Shown here: positions 47,890-56,901 of the stretch, piece after piece
How positions within the stretch are numbered: position 1 is the stretch's first letter
Layout of the letters: the number at the start of each line of letters is the position of its first letter
DNA from: Bacillus sp. 1NLA3E
GTDB lineage: Bacteria; Bacillota; Bacilli; Bacillales; Cytobacillaceae
DNA length: 64,000 nucleotides
Direction of reading: 5' to 3'
Assembly: GCF_000242895.2 (NCBI RefSeq)
Contig: NC_021171.1
Span: forward strand, 4,002,001 to 4,066,000
The notes under the pieces: generated by a model
Databases searched by the model: none
Told to the model about the DNA's origin: nothing
What the model saw: only the letters and a program-made list of their open reading frames with translations
Position numbers and translations under genes: made by a program

Positions 47890-48907
47890 TATTTATCACC
47901 TCAACTCCTACTTGCTGCGATTGAATAAATTCTATCGCTTTGCTGATTTCCTGAGGAGCACCATCAAGATGTATAAATAAAGTCCCATAGGAGCCAGTAT
48001 GTGTTTGTGAAATTTTCCCTTGTAAAATCGTAACTGTTATTTCAAATTGACGAATGAGGTTGGCAATCACTGGTTGCTCCGCCGCATCCCCAACAAAGGT
48101 TAATTGAACGACTTGGCCATGTGGATAGCGTGTTAATAAATGCTCAATGATATCTTTTGTTTCTTCAGGCTCAGTCACTTGCTGAACAAACCGTTTCGTA
48201 ATCTGCTGTTCAGGATGTTTAAAGACGTCTAAAACTCGTCCAATTTCAACGATTTTCCCATCTTCCATGACCGCAACCCGGTGACAAATTTTTCTAATCA
48301 CATGCATTTCATGCGTAATTAATACTATCGTTAGTCCGAGCCGTTTATTAATATCTACTAATAATTCTAAAATAGAGTCTGTAGTTTGCGGATCCAATGC
48401 CGAGGTTGCTTCATCACAAAGTAAAACTTTAGGATTATTTGCAAGTGCCCGAGCAATCCCAACCCTTTGCTTTTGTCCACCACTCAACTGAGCAGGATAG
48501 GCATCCTCTCTTCCTTCTAATCCAACTAACTTGATTAGTTCTTCCACACGTTTTTGGCGTTCTAACTTGGAAATCCCAGAAATTTCAAGTGGAAATGCGA
48601 TATTTTCCCGTACAGTTCTAGACCATAAAAGGTTGAAATGTTGAAAAATCATGCTAATTTCTTGACGTGCTTTACGAAGGGCACTACCTTTAATTTTTGA
48701 TATCTCCCGACCAGCAACGGTAATGGATCCTTCTGAGGGAAGTTCAAGACCATTGAACATTCGAATTAGCGTACTTTTTCCAGCTCCGCTATAGCCGATA
48801 ACTCCAAAAATCTCTCCATCTTGCACTTCTAAATCTACATTGTCGACTGCTGTTACGGTACCCGACTTAGAAGGATAAATCTTTTTAACACCTTTTATTG
48901 AAATCAT
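47882..48907 (-). CDS. metN: Methionine ABC ATPase MetN
   Basis: A 341-residue ATPase. Walker A is GYSGAGKST at residues 38-46, the signature QLSGGQKQRVGIARAL and Walker B VLLCDEATSALDP. A C-terminal NIL domain (about 265-341) senses methionine in the related E. coli transporter. AAGGTG precedes the ATG. The leader contains a SAM-I riboswitch, but a repeat B copy lies between that riboswitch and this start codon. Confidence 0.95.
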   Translation of the reverse strand: MISIKGVKKIYPSKSGTVTAVDNVDLEVQDGEIFGVIGYSGAGKSTLIRMFNGLELPSEGSITVAGREISKIKGSALRKARQEISMIFQHFNLLWSRTVRENIAFPLEISGISKLERQKRVEELIKLVGLEGREDAYPAQLSGGQKQRVGIARALANNPKVLLCDEATSALDPQTTDSILELLVDINKRLGLTIVLITHEMHVIRKICHRVAVMEDGKIVEIGRVLDVFKHPEQQITKRFVQQVTEPEETKDIIEHLLTRYPHGQVVQLTFVGDAAEQPVIANLIRQFEITVTILQGKISQTHTGSYGTLFIHLDGAPQEISKAIEFIQSQQVGVEVINNG

Positions 48908-48935
48908 CCAATCACCTTCTTTTTATTCTCATAGT

Positions 48936-49121
48936 AATAAGAAAAGCGGAAGCGCCCCGGTTAGCGCACGACAGGACTGGAGCTATCTGACTGAGATAAA
49001 GGAAACACGGAGAGCGAAGCGATCCGATGTTGACTTATCGTAGGGAAGATAGTGAAGTACACTAGTCGCTGGGCGCTGGAGCTAGACAGTAAACTACTTC
49101 ATAAGTTTATACTTTCTTATT
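48936..49121 (+). repeat. Repeat B copy 3, inside the metNPQ leader
   Basis: Starts AATAAGAAAAGCGGAAGCGC and ends TTTATACTTTCTTATT, so the outer ten bases form an imperfect inverted repeat. The interior has GATAAAGGAAACACGGAG, GATGTTGACTTATCGTAGGG and GAAGTACACTAG. It occupies the mRNA leader between the riboswitch terminator and metN. Confidence 0.8.
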
Positions 49122-49125
49122 CTGA

Positions 49126-49162
49126 AATAAAAATGCCTTTCTGCATATGAGCAGAAAGGCAT
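49126..49162 (-). terminator. Riboswitch-controlled terminator upstream of metN
   Basis: On the minus strand arms ATGCCTTTCTGC and GCAGAAAGGCAT then TTTTTATT, just downstream of the SAM-I aptamer. It is the off-state terminator. Confidence 0.88.
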
Positions 49163-49164
49163 AG

Positions 49165-49300
49165 TAATGTTCTATATCCCTTTCTCTCATCTTCCAAAGC
49201 AGCTTGCTTTGTGTGAATTGGCACCATTTCAATTGCAAAAAGCAAATCGACGGTTGCCGGGCTTCATAGGGCACATCCCTCCACCTCTCTTGATAAGAGT
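49165..49300 (-). promoter_or_regulatory. SAM-I (S-box) riboswitch controlling metNPQ
   Basis: On the minus strand the aptamer begins CTCTTATCAAGAGAGGTGGA, has GGGATGTGCCC, the conserved ATGAAGCCCGGCAACC and closes at GATGAGAG (49183-49190). These are the hallmark S-box blocks; SAM binding should favour the terminator at 49126-49162 and shut off methionine uptake. Confidence 0.93.
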
Positions 49301-49405
49301 AAAATATTATATTAAGTAAACAATATTCAAACAAATCTTAACTATGATTGTGATTTTATCACGGAATAAAAATCAGTGTCAATGGAAACTTTTATTCTGA
49401 AAAAG

Positions 49406-50728
49406 TTATTTATCTGTTATTACAGTTAGTGAAGATACTCCTGTTGCTTTTTCTATCGCTTGCTCAAGATCCTCAATTAAGTCTTCAGCGTTTTCTATAC
49501 CAACCGAAAGTCGAATTAAATCTTCTGGCACTCCTGCTGCTACTAACCCTTCATCATCTAACTGTTGATGAGTGGTACTTGCTGGATGAATAATTAAACT
49601 TTTTGCATCTCCCACATTAGCTACATGAGTCCAAAGAGAAGCTGCATTAATTAATTTTGCGCCTGCTTCTCGTCCACCTTCAATACCAAAGACCACAACT
49701 GAACCTGCACCGTTTGGTAAGTATTTATCAGCTAATGCCTTATCAGGATGTCCTTCACTACCAGGGTATAAAACCCATGCAACAGCAGGATGTGCGTCTA
49801 AATAAGCAATAATTTTCTTAGTATTGGCAATATGTTCTCTCATCCGTACAGGGAGCGTTTCTAGACCTAGAACAAATTGGAAAGCATTCTGTGGACTAAT
49901 CGCTGGTCCCATATCCCTTAGCAGCTGTACTCTTGCTTTAATGATAAATGCTGCTGGTCCTACTGCATCAGTGTAAACTAGACCATTGTAACTAGGGTCT
50001 GGTTGTGTAAAAACTGGGAAGTTTCCATTTGCCCAATCAAATTTTCCGCCATCAACAATGATTCCACCTAAGGTTGTTCCGTTTCCACCTATCCATTTTG
50101 TTGCTGAGTGGATGACAATATCTGCACCGTACTCAATTGGTCTTAATAAATAAGGTGTTGCAAAAGTGTTATCAACGATTAATGGAATACCTGCTTTATG
50201 AGCGATTGCTGCAACCTTTTCAATATCTAATACCCTTAAACTAGGATTTCCAATTGTTTCTGCAAATACTGCCTTTGTTTTATCCGTAATAGCTTGATTA
50301 AAATTCTCTGGATCCTCTGGATTAACAAATTTAACATTAATCCCATACCTTGGAAGTGTATTGGCAAATAAATTATAGGTTCCTCCATAAAGGTTTGCTG
50401 AGGCAACGATTTCATCTCCGGCTTGGGCAATATTTAATATTGATAACGTAATGGCTGCCATACCACTAGATAGAGCAAGTGCTCCAATTCCGCCTTCTAA
50501 TAAAGCCACTCTTTCTTCAAAGACTGTTACAGTAGGATTATGGATTCTAGTATATATATAGCCATTTTCTTTCAAACCAAAAAGATTAGCTGCGTGATCG
50601 GTGTCTTTAAATTGATAAGCATTACTCATGTAAATTGGTACTGATCTTGCTCCAGTCACAGGATCTGGAGATAATCCTCCATGTACACTTAATGTTTCAA
50701 AACGGTAGTTCTTTTGTTTGTCACTCAT
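49406..50728 (-). CDS. metY: O-acetylhomoserine sulfhydrylase MetY
   Basis: A 440-residue Cys/Met-metabolism PLP enzyme: TLSVHGGLSPDPVTGARSVP, ALSSGMAAITLSILNIA, PLIVDNTFATPYLLRPIEYG and the PLP lysine in VIHSATKWIGGNGTTLGG. The length and long C-terminal insert fit MetY, making homocysteine directly from O-acetylhomoserine and sulfide. It has its own SAM-I riboswitch. GGGAGAGAAGAG precedes the ATG. Confidence 0.92.
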   Translation of the reverse strand: MSDKQKNYRFETLSVHGGLSPDPVTGARSVPIYMSNAYQFKDTDHAANLFGLKENGYIYTRIHNPTVTVFEERVALLEGGIGALALSSGMAAITLSILNIAQAGDEIVASANLYGGTYNLFANTLPRYGINVKFVNPEDPENFNQAITDKTKAVFAETIGNPSLRVLDIEKVAAIAHKAGIPLIVDNTFATPYLLRPIEYGADIVIHSATKWIGGNGTTLGGIIVDGGKFDWANGNFPVFTQPDPSYNGLVYTDAVGPAAFIIKARVQLLRDMGPAISPQNAFQFVLGLETLPVRMREHIANTKKIIAYLDAHPAVAWVLYPGSEGHPDKALADKYLPNGAGSVVVFGIEGGREAGAKLINAASLWTHVANVGDAKSLIIHPASTTHQQLDDEGLVAAGVPEDLIRLSVGIENAEDLIEDLEQAIEKATGVSSLTVITDK

Positions 50729-50792
50729 ACTCTTCTCTCCCTTTTCATTGTCTATTGTAAGTAAAAGAACAAATCAAGCAGAACAAAAGGAC

Positions 50793-50823
50793 CAAAAAAA
50801 CCCTCTTCATAAGAAGAGGGTTG
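50793..50823 (-). terminator. Riboswitch-controlled terminator upstream of metY
   Basis: Arms CCCTCTTC and GAAGAGGG with a 4-base loop followed, on the minus strand, by TTTTTTTGG. Confidence 0.86.
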
Positions 50824-50845
50824 ATTGTTTTGATCACATCTCTTC

Positions 50846-50947
50846 TTATCTCCCAGAGTAAACAGACTCTGCTGGAATTAGCACCGTGTTCCATACCGGT
50901 TGCTGGGCGTCACAGGGCCAGTCCCTCTGCCTCTCTTGATAAGATCT
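50846..50947 (-). promoter_or_regulatory. SAM-I (S-box) riboswitch controlling metY
   Basis: On the minus strand it begins GATCTTATCAAGAGAGGCAG, has GGGACTGGCCC, the conserved TGACGCCCAGCAACCGG, and closes with GAGATAAGAAGAG. The second S-box in this window, shorter in one arm than the metNPQ copy. Confidence 0.93.
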
Positions 50948-51019
50948 TTACTAACTATTCACATTCTCTTGAAAACATCGTAACACAGAAAATTTTGTAA
51001 AGTCAATATATTTAAAAAT

Positions 51020-51379
51020 TTATCCGACCAGAAAACTCGGATTTTCTTTATTTGCCAAAAAAAAGATTGATTCCAGTGCCAATGTTGTTCGAAGAGTGGA
51101 GGAAATTGTTAGGTATTGATTTGAAATACTTTCTCGAAGTTTTGTTTTTCCAGTCAATAAATCAGCTACTTTTTTATAGTCACCTGCAATATTGACAATC
51201 TCCAGCTGATCCACTTGTCCATACTCATCCAGCGCAGTTGCTTTAATATTGTTAAGGGTAAAGGGAAATTCTCCTTTGTCGGTATTCAAACAAATGATTA
51301 TTGTTCTTTCTTCCATAAGATAATGAAAATGACCTTTTCGATTATAGGTCTCAATAAACGAATTCAAAATATCTCTCAA
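51020..51379 (-). CDS. Uncharacterised protein (position of yusD)
   Basis: A 119-residue protein that I do not recognise. The N-terminal half has a beta-rich, acidic look (HYLMEERTIIICLNTDKGEF); the C-terminal half is helical (YLTISSTLRTTLALESIFFL). There is no signal or membrane helix. The start is TTG with GGGGGAG seven bases upstream. In B. subtilis yusD sits between metN and yusE, so it may correspond by position; this is inference only. Confidence 0.65.
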   Translation of the reverse strand: MRDILNSFIETYNRKGHFHYLMEERTIIICLNTDKGEFPFTLNNIKATALDEYGQVDQLEIVNIAGDYKKVADLLTGKTKLRESISNQYLTISSTLRTTLALESIFFLANKENPSFLVG

Positions 51380-51466
51380 GGATCCACTCCCCCTCTTTGG
51401 ATGCTACAACTTAGTTAATTCCACTAAAATTTTCATATTCCTTGTATATTAGTTCGACAAATTTGA

Positions 51467-51712
51467 TAAAAAAAGGCTGTTTTCTAAAAGACTGTGTTAT
51501 TGAAGAAGTTTTGAATTCATACCGTTGAAAATTAAACTGATTGGAGCGGAAGGTGCTCGACTCCTGCGGGAGCAGCGGGACAGGTGAGACCCCGCAGGCG
51601 GAACGCCGAGGAGGCTCACCGCCCGCCCCGCGGAAAGCGAGCACCTGGAGCGGAAATCAACCTCTCCTCAAAAGTAAACAGCAACAAAGTTTACGAAAGC
51701 AGACTAAAAAAG
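51467..51712 (+). repeat. Repeat A subfamily 2 copy (second)
   Basis: The element at 51475-51704 starts GGCTGTTTTCTAAAAG and ends GAAAGCAGAC. It is flanked by TAAAAAAA (51467-51474) and TAAAAAAG (51705-51712), a near-perfect 8-bp duplication. It is closely similar to the reversed copy at 14536-14768 over its whole length. Confidence 0.88.
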
Positions 51713-51742
51713 ACAAAACCATGTCGAAACAAAGTTTTGTCT
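51711..51742 (-). terminator. Terminator downstream of yusE
   Basis: Arms AGACAAAAC and GTTTTGTCT, then TTTTTTTAG on the minus strand. The T-run coincides with the target duplication of the repeat A copy next to it. Confidence 0.8.
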
Positions 51743-51811
51743 GTCATTTCCCGAGAAATATTGCTATTATCTTACAATTAATTAGATTAAAATATTTAAA
51801 TTCCAAAGTTA

Positions 51812-52120
51812 TCAAATAAATTCTTTAATTTTATCGTACAAAAATGGAACAGAATGAAAAGCATAAATTTTTTCTTTCAAAACCCCATTTTTGAATAGGA
51901 GCAAACAAGGCACACTTTCTATTGATAATTCCGTTGCAATACGGGGAGAATAATTCAGATTTGATCGAACCAATTCAATCTCTGGTAAAAGTTCTTCGAT
52001 AATCGTCAACATTTTCCCCGCTACCTGACAAGTTCCGCAAAGAGGGGTATAAAAATAGAGGAGGCTTGTTAAATTTTCACTTATAATCGTCTCAACGTAT
52101 TCTGCTGGAATTTCCTTCAT
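51812..52120 (-). CDS. yusE: YusE, thioredoxin-like protein
   Basis: About 103 residues with a thioredoxin active site Cys28-Gly-Thr-Cys31 in YFYTPLCGTCQVAGKML and the cis-proline in IESVPCLLLFKNG. It is likely a thiol-disulfide oxidoreductase in the cytoplasm. The start at 52120 is the natural N-terminus but has a weak ribosome binding site; it may rely on coupling to yusF, whose stop is 11 bases upstream. Confidence 0.83.
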   Translation of the reverse strand: MKEIPAEYVETIISENLTSLLYFYTPLCGTCQVAGKMLTIIEELLPEIELVRSNLNYSPRIATELSIESVPCLLLFKNGVLKEKIYAFHSVPFLYDKIKEFI

Positions 52121-52130
52121 ATTTCTAGGT

Positions 52131-52484
52131 TCATCCCTTTTTAAGGAACTCTTTAAACACATCTATATTTGCTCCCAACAGTATGGTAGCCAAGTGATGT
52201 TCAGGTGCAGACGCTACTTCCTTATAAGCTTTGTCAATATAGAGATGCTCAGCCTCTGGGAATTCCTTTTTAAATTGTTTCCGCAGTTTTTCTCCTGCTT
52301 CATCTGCATCCACCAGTATATAAACATCCTTTTCAAGAACAGAGTCTATTAATTCATCTAGACGGGTAAGACCAATTGTCCCATTCGTGCATATAATCTC
52401 AATGGGCTCTTTAATGATTTCTTTTACTTTCTTTTTATCAGAAGTGCCTTCAACAATGATGACCTTACCAACTGTTTCTTTCAC
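52131..52484 (-). CDS. yusF: YusF, Toprim-domain protein
   Basis: About 117 residues, essentially one Toprim domain: VIIVEGTSDKKKVKEII (catalytic Glu) and VYILVDADEAGEKLRKQF (DxD). It resembles the RNase M5 N-terminal domain and small-primase-like proteins, and its nucleic-acid substrate is unknown. GTG at 52484 has AGGTG six bases upstream; ATG 52490 is an alternative. Confidence 0.83.
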   Translation of the reverse strand: MKETVGKVIIVEGTSDKKKVKEIIKEPIEIICTNGTIGLTRLDELIDSVLEKDVYILVDADEAGEKLRKQFKKEFPEAEHLYIDKAYKEVASAPEHHLATILLGANIDVFKEFLKKG

Positions 52485-52605
52485 ATTCATCACCTATAAA
52501 CGTGTTGTATTTTATGTTACCTTATTCAATATTCAATACTTTGGTGTTGTTTTCCTGCATCTATTTTAAGGTTTTGTCTATACCACACATTCAATACGCT
52601 GCTTT

Positions 52606-52810
52606 TTAAACATGGCTTTGTTAAACTAGAATGTTGATTTCCGTTCCAAGCGCTTCGCGCACCTTAGGGGCGGGCGGTGAGCCTCCCTCGGCGCTTAAGT
52701 GCCTGCGGGGTCTCACCTGTCCCGCTGCTCCCGCAGGAGTCTTCGCGCCTTCCACTCCAATCAACATTTTGCAAAAAATCAACATTGAGCTTTAACTCAT
52801 GCTTAAACAT
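52606..52810 (-). repeat. Repeat A copy 9 with perfect 8-bp target duplication
   Basis: The element at 52614-52802 runs GGCTTTGTTAAACTAG to TTTAACTCATGC (right terminus partly degraded). It is flanked by identical TTAAACAT octamers at 52606-52613 and 52803-52810. The interior has the CACCTTAGGGGCGGGC variant of copy 2. Confidence 0.92.
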
Positions 52811-52842
52811 AAAAACGCCTTGAATTTGGCCAAGGCGTTTTT
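52811..52842 (-). terminator. Terminator downstream of gcvH
   Basis: Arms AAAAACGCCTTG and CAAGGCGTTTTT with a short loop, adjoining the target duplication of repeat A copy 9. Confidence 0.88.
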
Positions 52843-52845
52843 AGA

Positions 52846-53229
52846 TTAATCTTCTTTTGTCATTTCTTGATATTTTTCAGCGGTCATTAAATTGTCTATT
52901 TCACTTAGATCAGATGGCTCAATGACAACCATCCATGCTTTTTCATAAGGGGATTCATTTACAAATTCGGGGCTATCAGTTAATTCTTCATTAATTTCAA
53001 CCACTGTACCACTAATTGGAGCATACAATTCAGAAACAGTCTTTACGGATTCCACACTACCGAAGGGCTCATCTGCTGTAAGCTTATCTCCAACCTCTGG
53101 AAGCTCAACAAAAACAATATCTCCTAATTCCGCTTGAGCAAAATAAGTTATTCCAACGCGCACTTTTTCTCCTTCAACCTTTACCCACTCATGTTCTACA
53201 GAATAACGTAACTCTTTTGGAATACTCAT
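52846..53229 (-). CDS. gcvH: Glycine cleavage system H protein
   Basis: A 127-residue lipoyl-domain protein. The lipoyl lysine is Lys63 in [18 protein letters not shown], and the N-terminus [15 protein letters not shown] matches GcvH. It carries the aminomethyl group in glycine cleavage and serves as lipoate relay with LipA. The ATG at 53229 has GGAGG upstream. It lies 35 bases after yusI, probably in one operon; no glycine riboswitch is visible. Confidence 0.94.
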   Translation of the reverse strand: MSIPKELRYSVEHEWVKVEGEKVRVGITYFAQAELGDIVFVELPEVGDKLTADEPFGSVESVKTVSELYAPISGTVVEINEELTDSPEFVNESPYEKAWMVVIEPSDLSEIDNLMTAEKYQEMTKED

Positions 53230-53264
53230 AAAATATTGTCCTCCACTCATTATATTAAAATAGA

Positions 53265-53630
53265 TTATAATTCCTTACTCCATGTTTGTTCAAATTCTTC
53301 TTCTTTAAAACCGACTGTAACCTTAACACCATCAGTAACAATTGGACGCTTAATGAGCATCCCATCTGATGTGAGTATATCCAATAAATCACTTTCACTT
53401 GTATGCTTGATTTTGTCCTTTAGGCCAAGATCTCGGTATTTTTGTCCACTTGTGTTGAAGAATTTTTTTAGTTCTAAGCCACTTTGCTGATAAAGCTCCG
53501 CTAGTTCCTGTCTTGAAGGGGGATTTTCAACAATATGTATTTCGTTATAAACGATTTTCTGATCGTCAAACCACTTTTTTGCTTTCCGACAAGTACCACA
53601 TTTTGGGTACCAATAAAAGGTTAACGCCAT
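53265..53630 (-). CDS. yusI: YusI, ArsC/Spx-family thioredoxin-fold protein
   Basis: A 121-residue protein: [20 protein letters not shown] with Cys11/Cys14, and the ArsC/Spx end [20 protein letters not shown]. It could be a thiol reductase. It lacks the Spx-type C-terminal RNA polymerase contacts as far as I can judge. GGAGGTG precedes the ATG. Confidence 0.87.
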   Translation of the reverse strand: MALTFYWYPKCGTCRKAKKWFDDQKIVYNEIHIVENPPSRQELAELYQQSGLELKKFFNTSGQKYRDLGLKDKIKHTSESDLLDILTSDGMLIKRPIVTDGVKVTVGFKEEEFEQTWSKEL

Positions 53631-53758
53631 TTTTTCACCTCCATGTATTTTGCCCAGTTTATCCACTATTGTAAAACATGGTTCTTAAAAAAAACAGGAA
53701 TCTTACTCCTAAGAAAATAATTCGACCCCTAGGGAAGCAAATCCTTCTTACAAAAGGA

Positions 53759-53790
53759 TAGGCCCTCCTCATTTAGAGGAAAGCCTTAAA
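53759..53790 (-). terminator. Terminator downstream of fadE
   Basis: On the minus strand arms AGGCTTTCCTC and GAGGAGGGCCT, imperfect, followed by ATCCTTTTG. Weak T-run. Confidence 0.6.
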
Positions 53791-53796
53791 TGTCTT

Positions 53797-55581
53797 TTAT
53801 ACGGAATACTTTTCTGCCTCAATTAACCTATCAGCTACCTCGCGCTTTTTTTCTATCACATTGATTGGTGTGTGACGAGTATATTTACGGAGGGATGAAA
53901 TCAGCATCCGAAGTGTATCTCCTTTTTCAACAGCAATCAATGTTTCTTTTGCATCTTGTTCGATCTTATTAAAGGCTTCTTGACAAAAGATTTGCGTGTA
54001 GAGCAGCTTTTGTTTACTTTTTTCTACACCTGTTTTGGCAATTGCCTTTTCCGTTCGAAGGACAACGGATTCCATTGCGTAAGCACTTGAAACAATATCA
54101 GCAATATTAGCTAATATCTCCTGCTCCTTCTCAAGCTCTCTGCCAAATTTTTGAGCTGCTAATCCAATAGCTAACAAGCCGATTTTTTTGGCATTCCCTA
54201 CTAAATATTTTTCTTGAGCAAGTGGTTCATCCCCCGGTTCTACTGGAATGAGCATCATTAGTTCTTCTTGCAAAACTTGTGCCTTTTGTAATAAAGGAAG
54301 CTCACCTTTTAGTGCTTTTCGAATGAAGGTTCCTGGCACTAATAACCTATTAATTTCGTTTGTCCCTTCAAAGATCCGGTTAATTCTGGAGTCACGATAG
54401 GCTCTTTCAATTTCATATTCTTGAATAAAGCCATATCCACCATGGATTTGAACACCCTCATCAACCACATAATCTAACACTTCAGATGCGAAAAACTTGT
54501 TTAATGAACATTCAATCGCATATTCCGAAATGGAGATAGCTACTTCTTTCGGATTTTTAACTTGTTCCTCCGTTAATTGACCCATTCGTTCTTCATATAG
54601 TCCAACTGTCCGATATACCGATGTTTCAGCCGCATAAATTTTGGTTGCCATTGTCGCAAGCTTTTCTTTGGTCAAATTGAACTGGGAAATAGGTGTTTTA
54701 AATTGTTGCCTCATATTTGCGTACTGGACTGCTAACTCAAATGCCCGTTTCGCTCCACCAACCACCCCTACTCCAAGTTTGTATCGACCAATATTTAAAA
54801 TATTAAAGGCAATTACATGACCTTTTCCAGGTTCCCCAAGCAAGTTTTCTTTTGGTACAGGAACATCTTGAAGGATTAAGGTCCTAGTCGAAGAGCTTTT
54901 AATTCCCATTTTCTTTTCTTCTGCCCCAGTTGATACTCCAGGGAAATCACGATCGACGATAAATGCGGTAAAATGTTCCCCATCTATCTTTGCGTAAACA
55001 ATGAAAACATCAGCAAACCCTGAATTAGTAATCCACTGCTTTTCACCGTTTAGGATAAAGTGAGTACCTTCTTGATTCAAATTGGCTGAGGTTTTTGCTC
55101 CCAGTGCATCAGAACCCGATCCAGGTTCTGTTAACGCATAGGCTGCAAGCATTTCACCATTTGCAAGCTTAGGTAAGTATTTTTGTTTTTGTTCTTCATT
55201 TCCAAACAACACAATGGGAAGCGATCCTATACCCACATGTGCTCCATGGGAGAGGGAAAATCCTCCTGCACGTGCCATTTTTTCTGTTATGAGGGATGAA
55301 CTAATTTTATCTAATCCTAATCCCCCATATTCTTCTGGTACATCGGCACCTAATAATCCCAATTCCCCAGCTTCTTTTAAAAGCCGAACCGTTCGATTAA
55401 ACTCGTGATTCTCTAGATATTCAACTTCTGGGAGTACTTCATTTTTGACAAAGTCCTCTGTTGTTTTGGCAATCATTTTTTGTTCATCCGTTAAATCCTC
55501 AAGTGTCCAAACACGATCATATGCAATATCTTCAATTAAAAAGCTTCCACCCTTAATTAACCGTTCAGTTTGATTTGACAT
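53797..55581 (-). CDS. fadE: Acyl-CoA dehydrogenase FadE
   Basis: A 594-residue acyl-CoA dehydrogenase. It shows AYALTEPGSGSDALG, QWITNSGFADVFIVYAK, YGFIQEYEIERAYRDSRI and FEGTNEINRLLVPG with the catalytic glutamate region. The C-terminal extension of about 180 residues is usual for the long bacterial type. It oxidises acyl-CoA to enoyl-CoA and is the third gene of fadN-fadA-fadE. GGGGGTAAACGA precedes the ATG. Confidence 0.93.
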   Translation of the reverse strand: MSNQTERLIKGGSFLIEDIAYDRVWTLEDLTDEQKMIAKTTEDFVKNEVLPEVEYLENHEFNRTVRLLKEAGELGLLGADVPEEYGGLGLDKISSSLITEKMARAGGFSLSHGAHVGIGSLPIVLFGNEEQKQKYLPKLANGEMLAAYALTEPGSGSDALGAKTSANLNQEGTHFILNGEKQWITNSGFADVFIVYAKIDGEHFTAFIVDRDFPGVSTGAEEKKMGIKSSSTRTLILQDVPVPKENLLGEPGKGHVIAFNILNIGRYKLGVGVVGGAKRAFELAVQYANMRQQFKTPISQFNLTKEKLATMATKIYAAETSVYRTVGLYEERMGQLTEEQVKNPKEVAISISEYAIECSLNKFFASEVLDYVVDEGVQIHGGYGFIQEYEIERAYRDSRINRIFEGTNEINRLLVPGTFIRKALKGELPLLQKAQVLQEELMMLIPVEPGDEPLAQEKYLVGNAKKIGLLAIGLAAQKFGRELEKEQEILANIADIVSSAYAMESVVLRTEKAIAKTGVEKSKQKLLYTQIFCQEAFNKIEQDAKETLIAVEKGDTLRMLISSLRKYTRHTPINVIEKKREVADRLIEAEKYSV

Positions 55582-55616
55582 TCGTTTACCCCCTTTTGAA
55601 TGAATTAGAACTATTT

Positions 55617-56792
55617 TTATAAAAGTTCAAAGACTCCAGCTGCACCCATTCCACCGCCAATGCACATCGTCACAATACCAAATTGCTCATTACGTCGTTT
55701 CATCTCGTGAATGAGTGATAGGGTTAGCTTCGCACCAGTACATCCTAGCGGGTGTCCAAGAGCGATCGCTCCACCATTTACATTTACTTTTTCGTCATCA
55801 AGTCCTAGCTCCCGGATGATTTGCAAGGATTGCGAAGCAAAAGCTTCGTTCAATTCAATTAGACCAATATCCGCTAACTCCAGACCGGCATTTTTAAGGG
55901 CTTTAGGAATGGCCACTATGGGGCCAATTCCCATTACTTCAGGGGGAACACCTCCAACGGCAAATGATCTAAACTTTGCCAATGGTTTTAAACCCAAAGT
56001 TTCAGCCTTTTCACGATCCATAACCATCACTGCGGCAGCCCCATCACTCGTTTGAGAGGCATTTCCTGCCGTTACACTCCCTGTTACCGAGAAGGCCGGC
56101 CGAAGTTTTGCTAGCGCTTCCATATTTGTCCCCACTCGAACACCTTCATCTTGACTGAATAAAAGGTTTTTCTCAATTAACTTATGATCATTTCCGACAG
56201 AGCGGATCGTTGCATGTACCGGAACGATTTCATCAACAAATTTCCCTGCTTGGATGGCTTTAGCTGCCCTTTGGTGGCTACGCACTGCAAAAGCATCCTG
56301 ATCCTCACGCGAGATGCCATATTTTTTGGCAACTTCCTCAGCGGTATGTCCCATACTCATATAGTATTCAGGTGCTGATTCGGCCAGTTTTGCATTTGGT
56401 CGAACAACGTGGCCCATCATCGGGACCAAACTCATCGATTCTGCACCACCAGCTATTACCGTATCAGCATGACCAATCATAATTCTTTCCGCTGCATAAG
56501 CAATTGCCTGTAATCCGGATGAACAATAACGATTGATCGTAATCGCTGGGACTGAATAGGGTAAACCAGCTAATGCTCCAATATTTCGGGCCATATTCAT
56601 TCCTTGTTCTGCCTCAGGCATCGCACAGCCAATAATTAAATCATCGATATCTCCTTGATAATTTCCAGCACGTCTCAATGTCTCTTTTACAACAATGGCT
56701 CCTAAATCATCCGGACGGACTTGGGCAAGCGTACCCTTTTTTGCTCTTCCTACTGGGGTCCGCGCTCCATCAACAATTACCGCTTCTCTCAT
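55617..56792 (-). CDS. fadA: Acetyl-CoA acyltransferase (3-ketoacyl-CoA thiolase) FadA
   Basis: A 391-residue thiolase. The nucleophilic cysteine is in [14 protein letters not shown], the histidine in [18 protein letters not shown] and the second cysteine in [18 protein letters not shown]. It releases acetyl-CoA in the last beta-oxidation step. The ATG at 56792 has GGGG upstream and gives the B. subtilis length; the GTG at 56804 is less likely. Confidence 0.94.
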   Translation of the reverse strand: MREAVIVDGARTPVGRAKKGTLAQVRPDDLGAIVVKETLRRAGNYQGDIDDLIIGCAMPEAEQGMNMARNIGALAGLPYSVPAITINRYCSSGLQAIAYAAERIMIGHADTVIAGGAESMSLVPMMGHVVRPNAKLAESAPEYYMSMGHTAEEVAKKYGISREDQDAFAVRSHQRAAKAIQAGKFVDEIVPVHATIRSVGNDHKLIEKNLLFSQDEGVRVGTNMEALAKLRPAFSVTGSVTAGNASQTSDGAAAVMVMDREKAETLGLKPLAKFRSFAVGGVPPEVMGIGPIVAIPKALKNAGLELADIGLIELNEAFASQSLQIIRELGLDDEKVNVNGGAIALGHPLGCTGAKLTLSLIHEMKRRNEQFGIVTMCIGGGMGAAGVFELL

Positions 56793-56901
56793 CTCTTTCC
56801 CCACTTTCTGAACTATGTTTATACTTAAAGGGTCATGTTTTTTTCGATAAAGTTGTTAGCTTACGGCCGTTTCCTTGACGAAATCTATGAATCTCCAAAG
56901 C

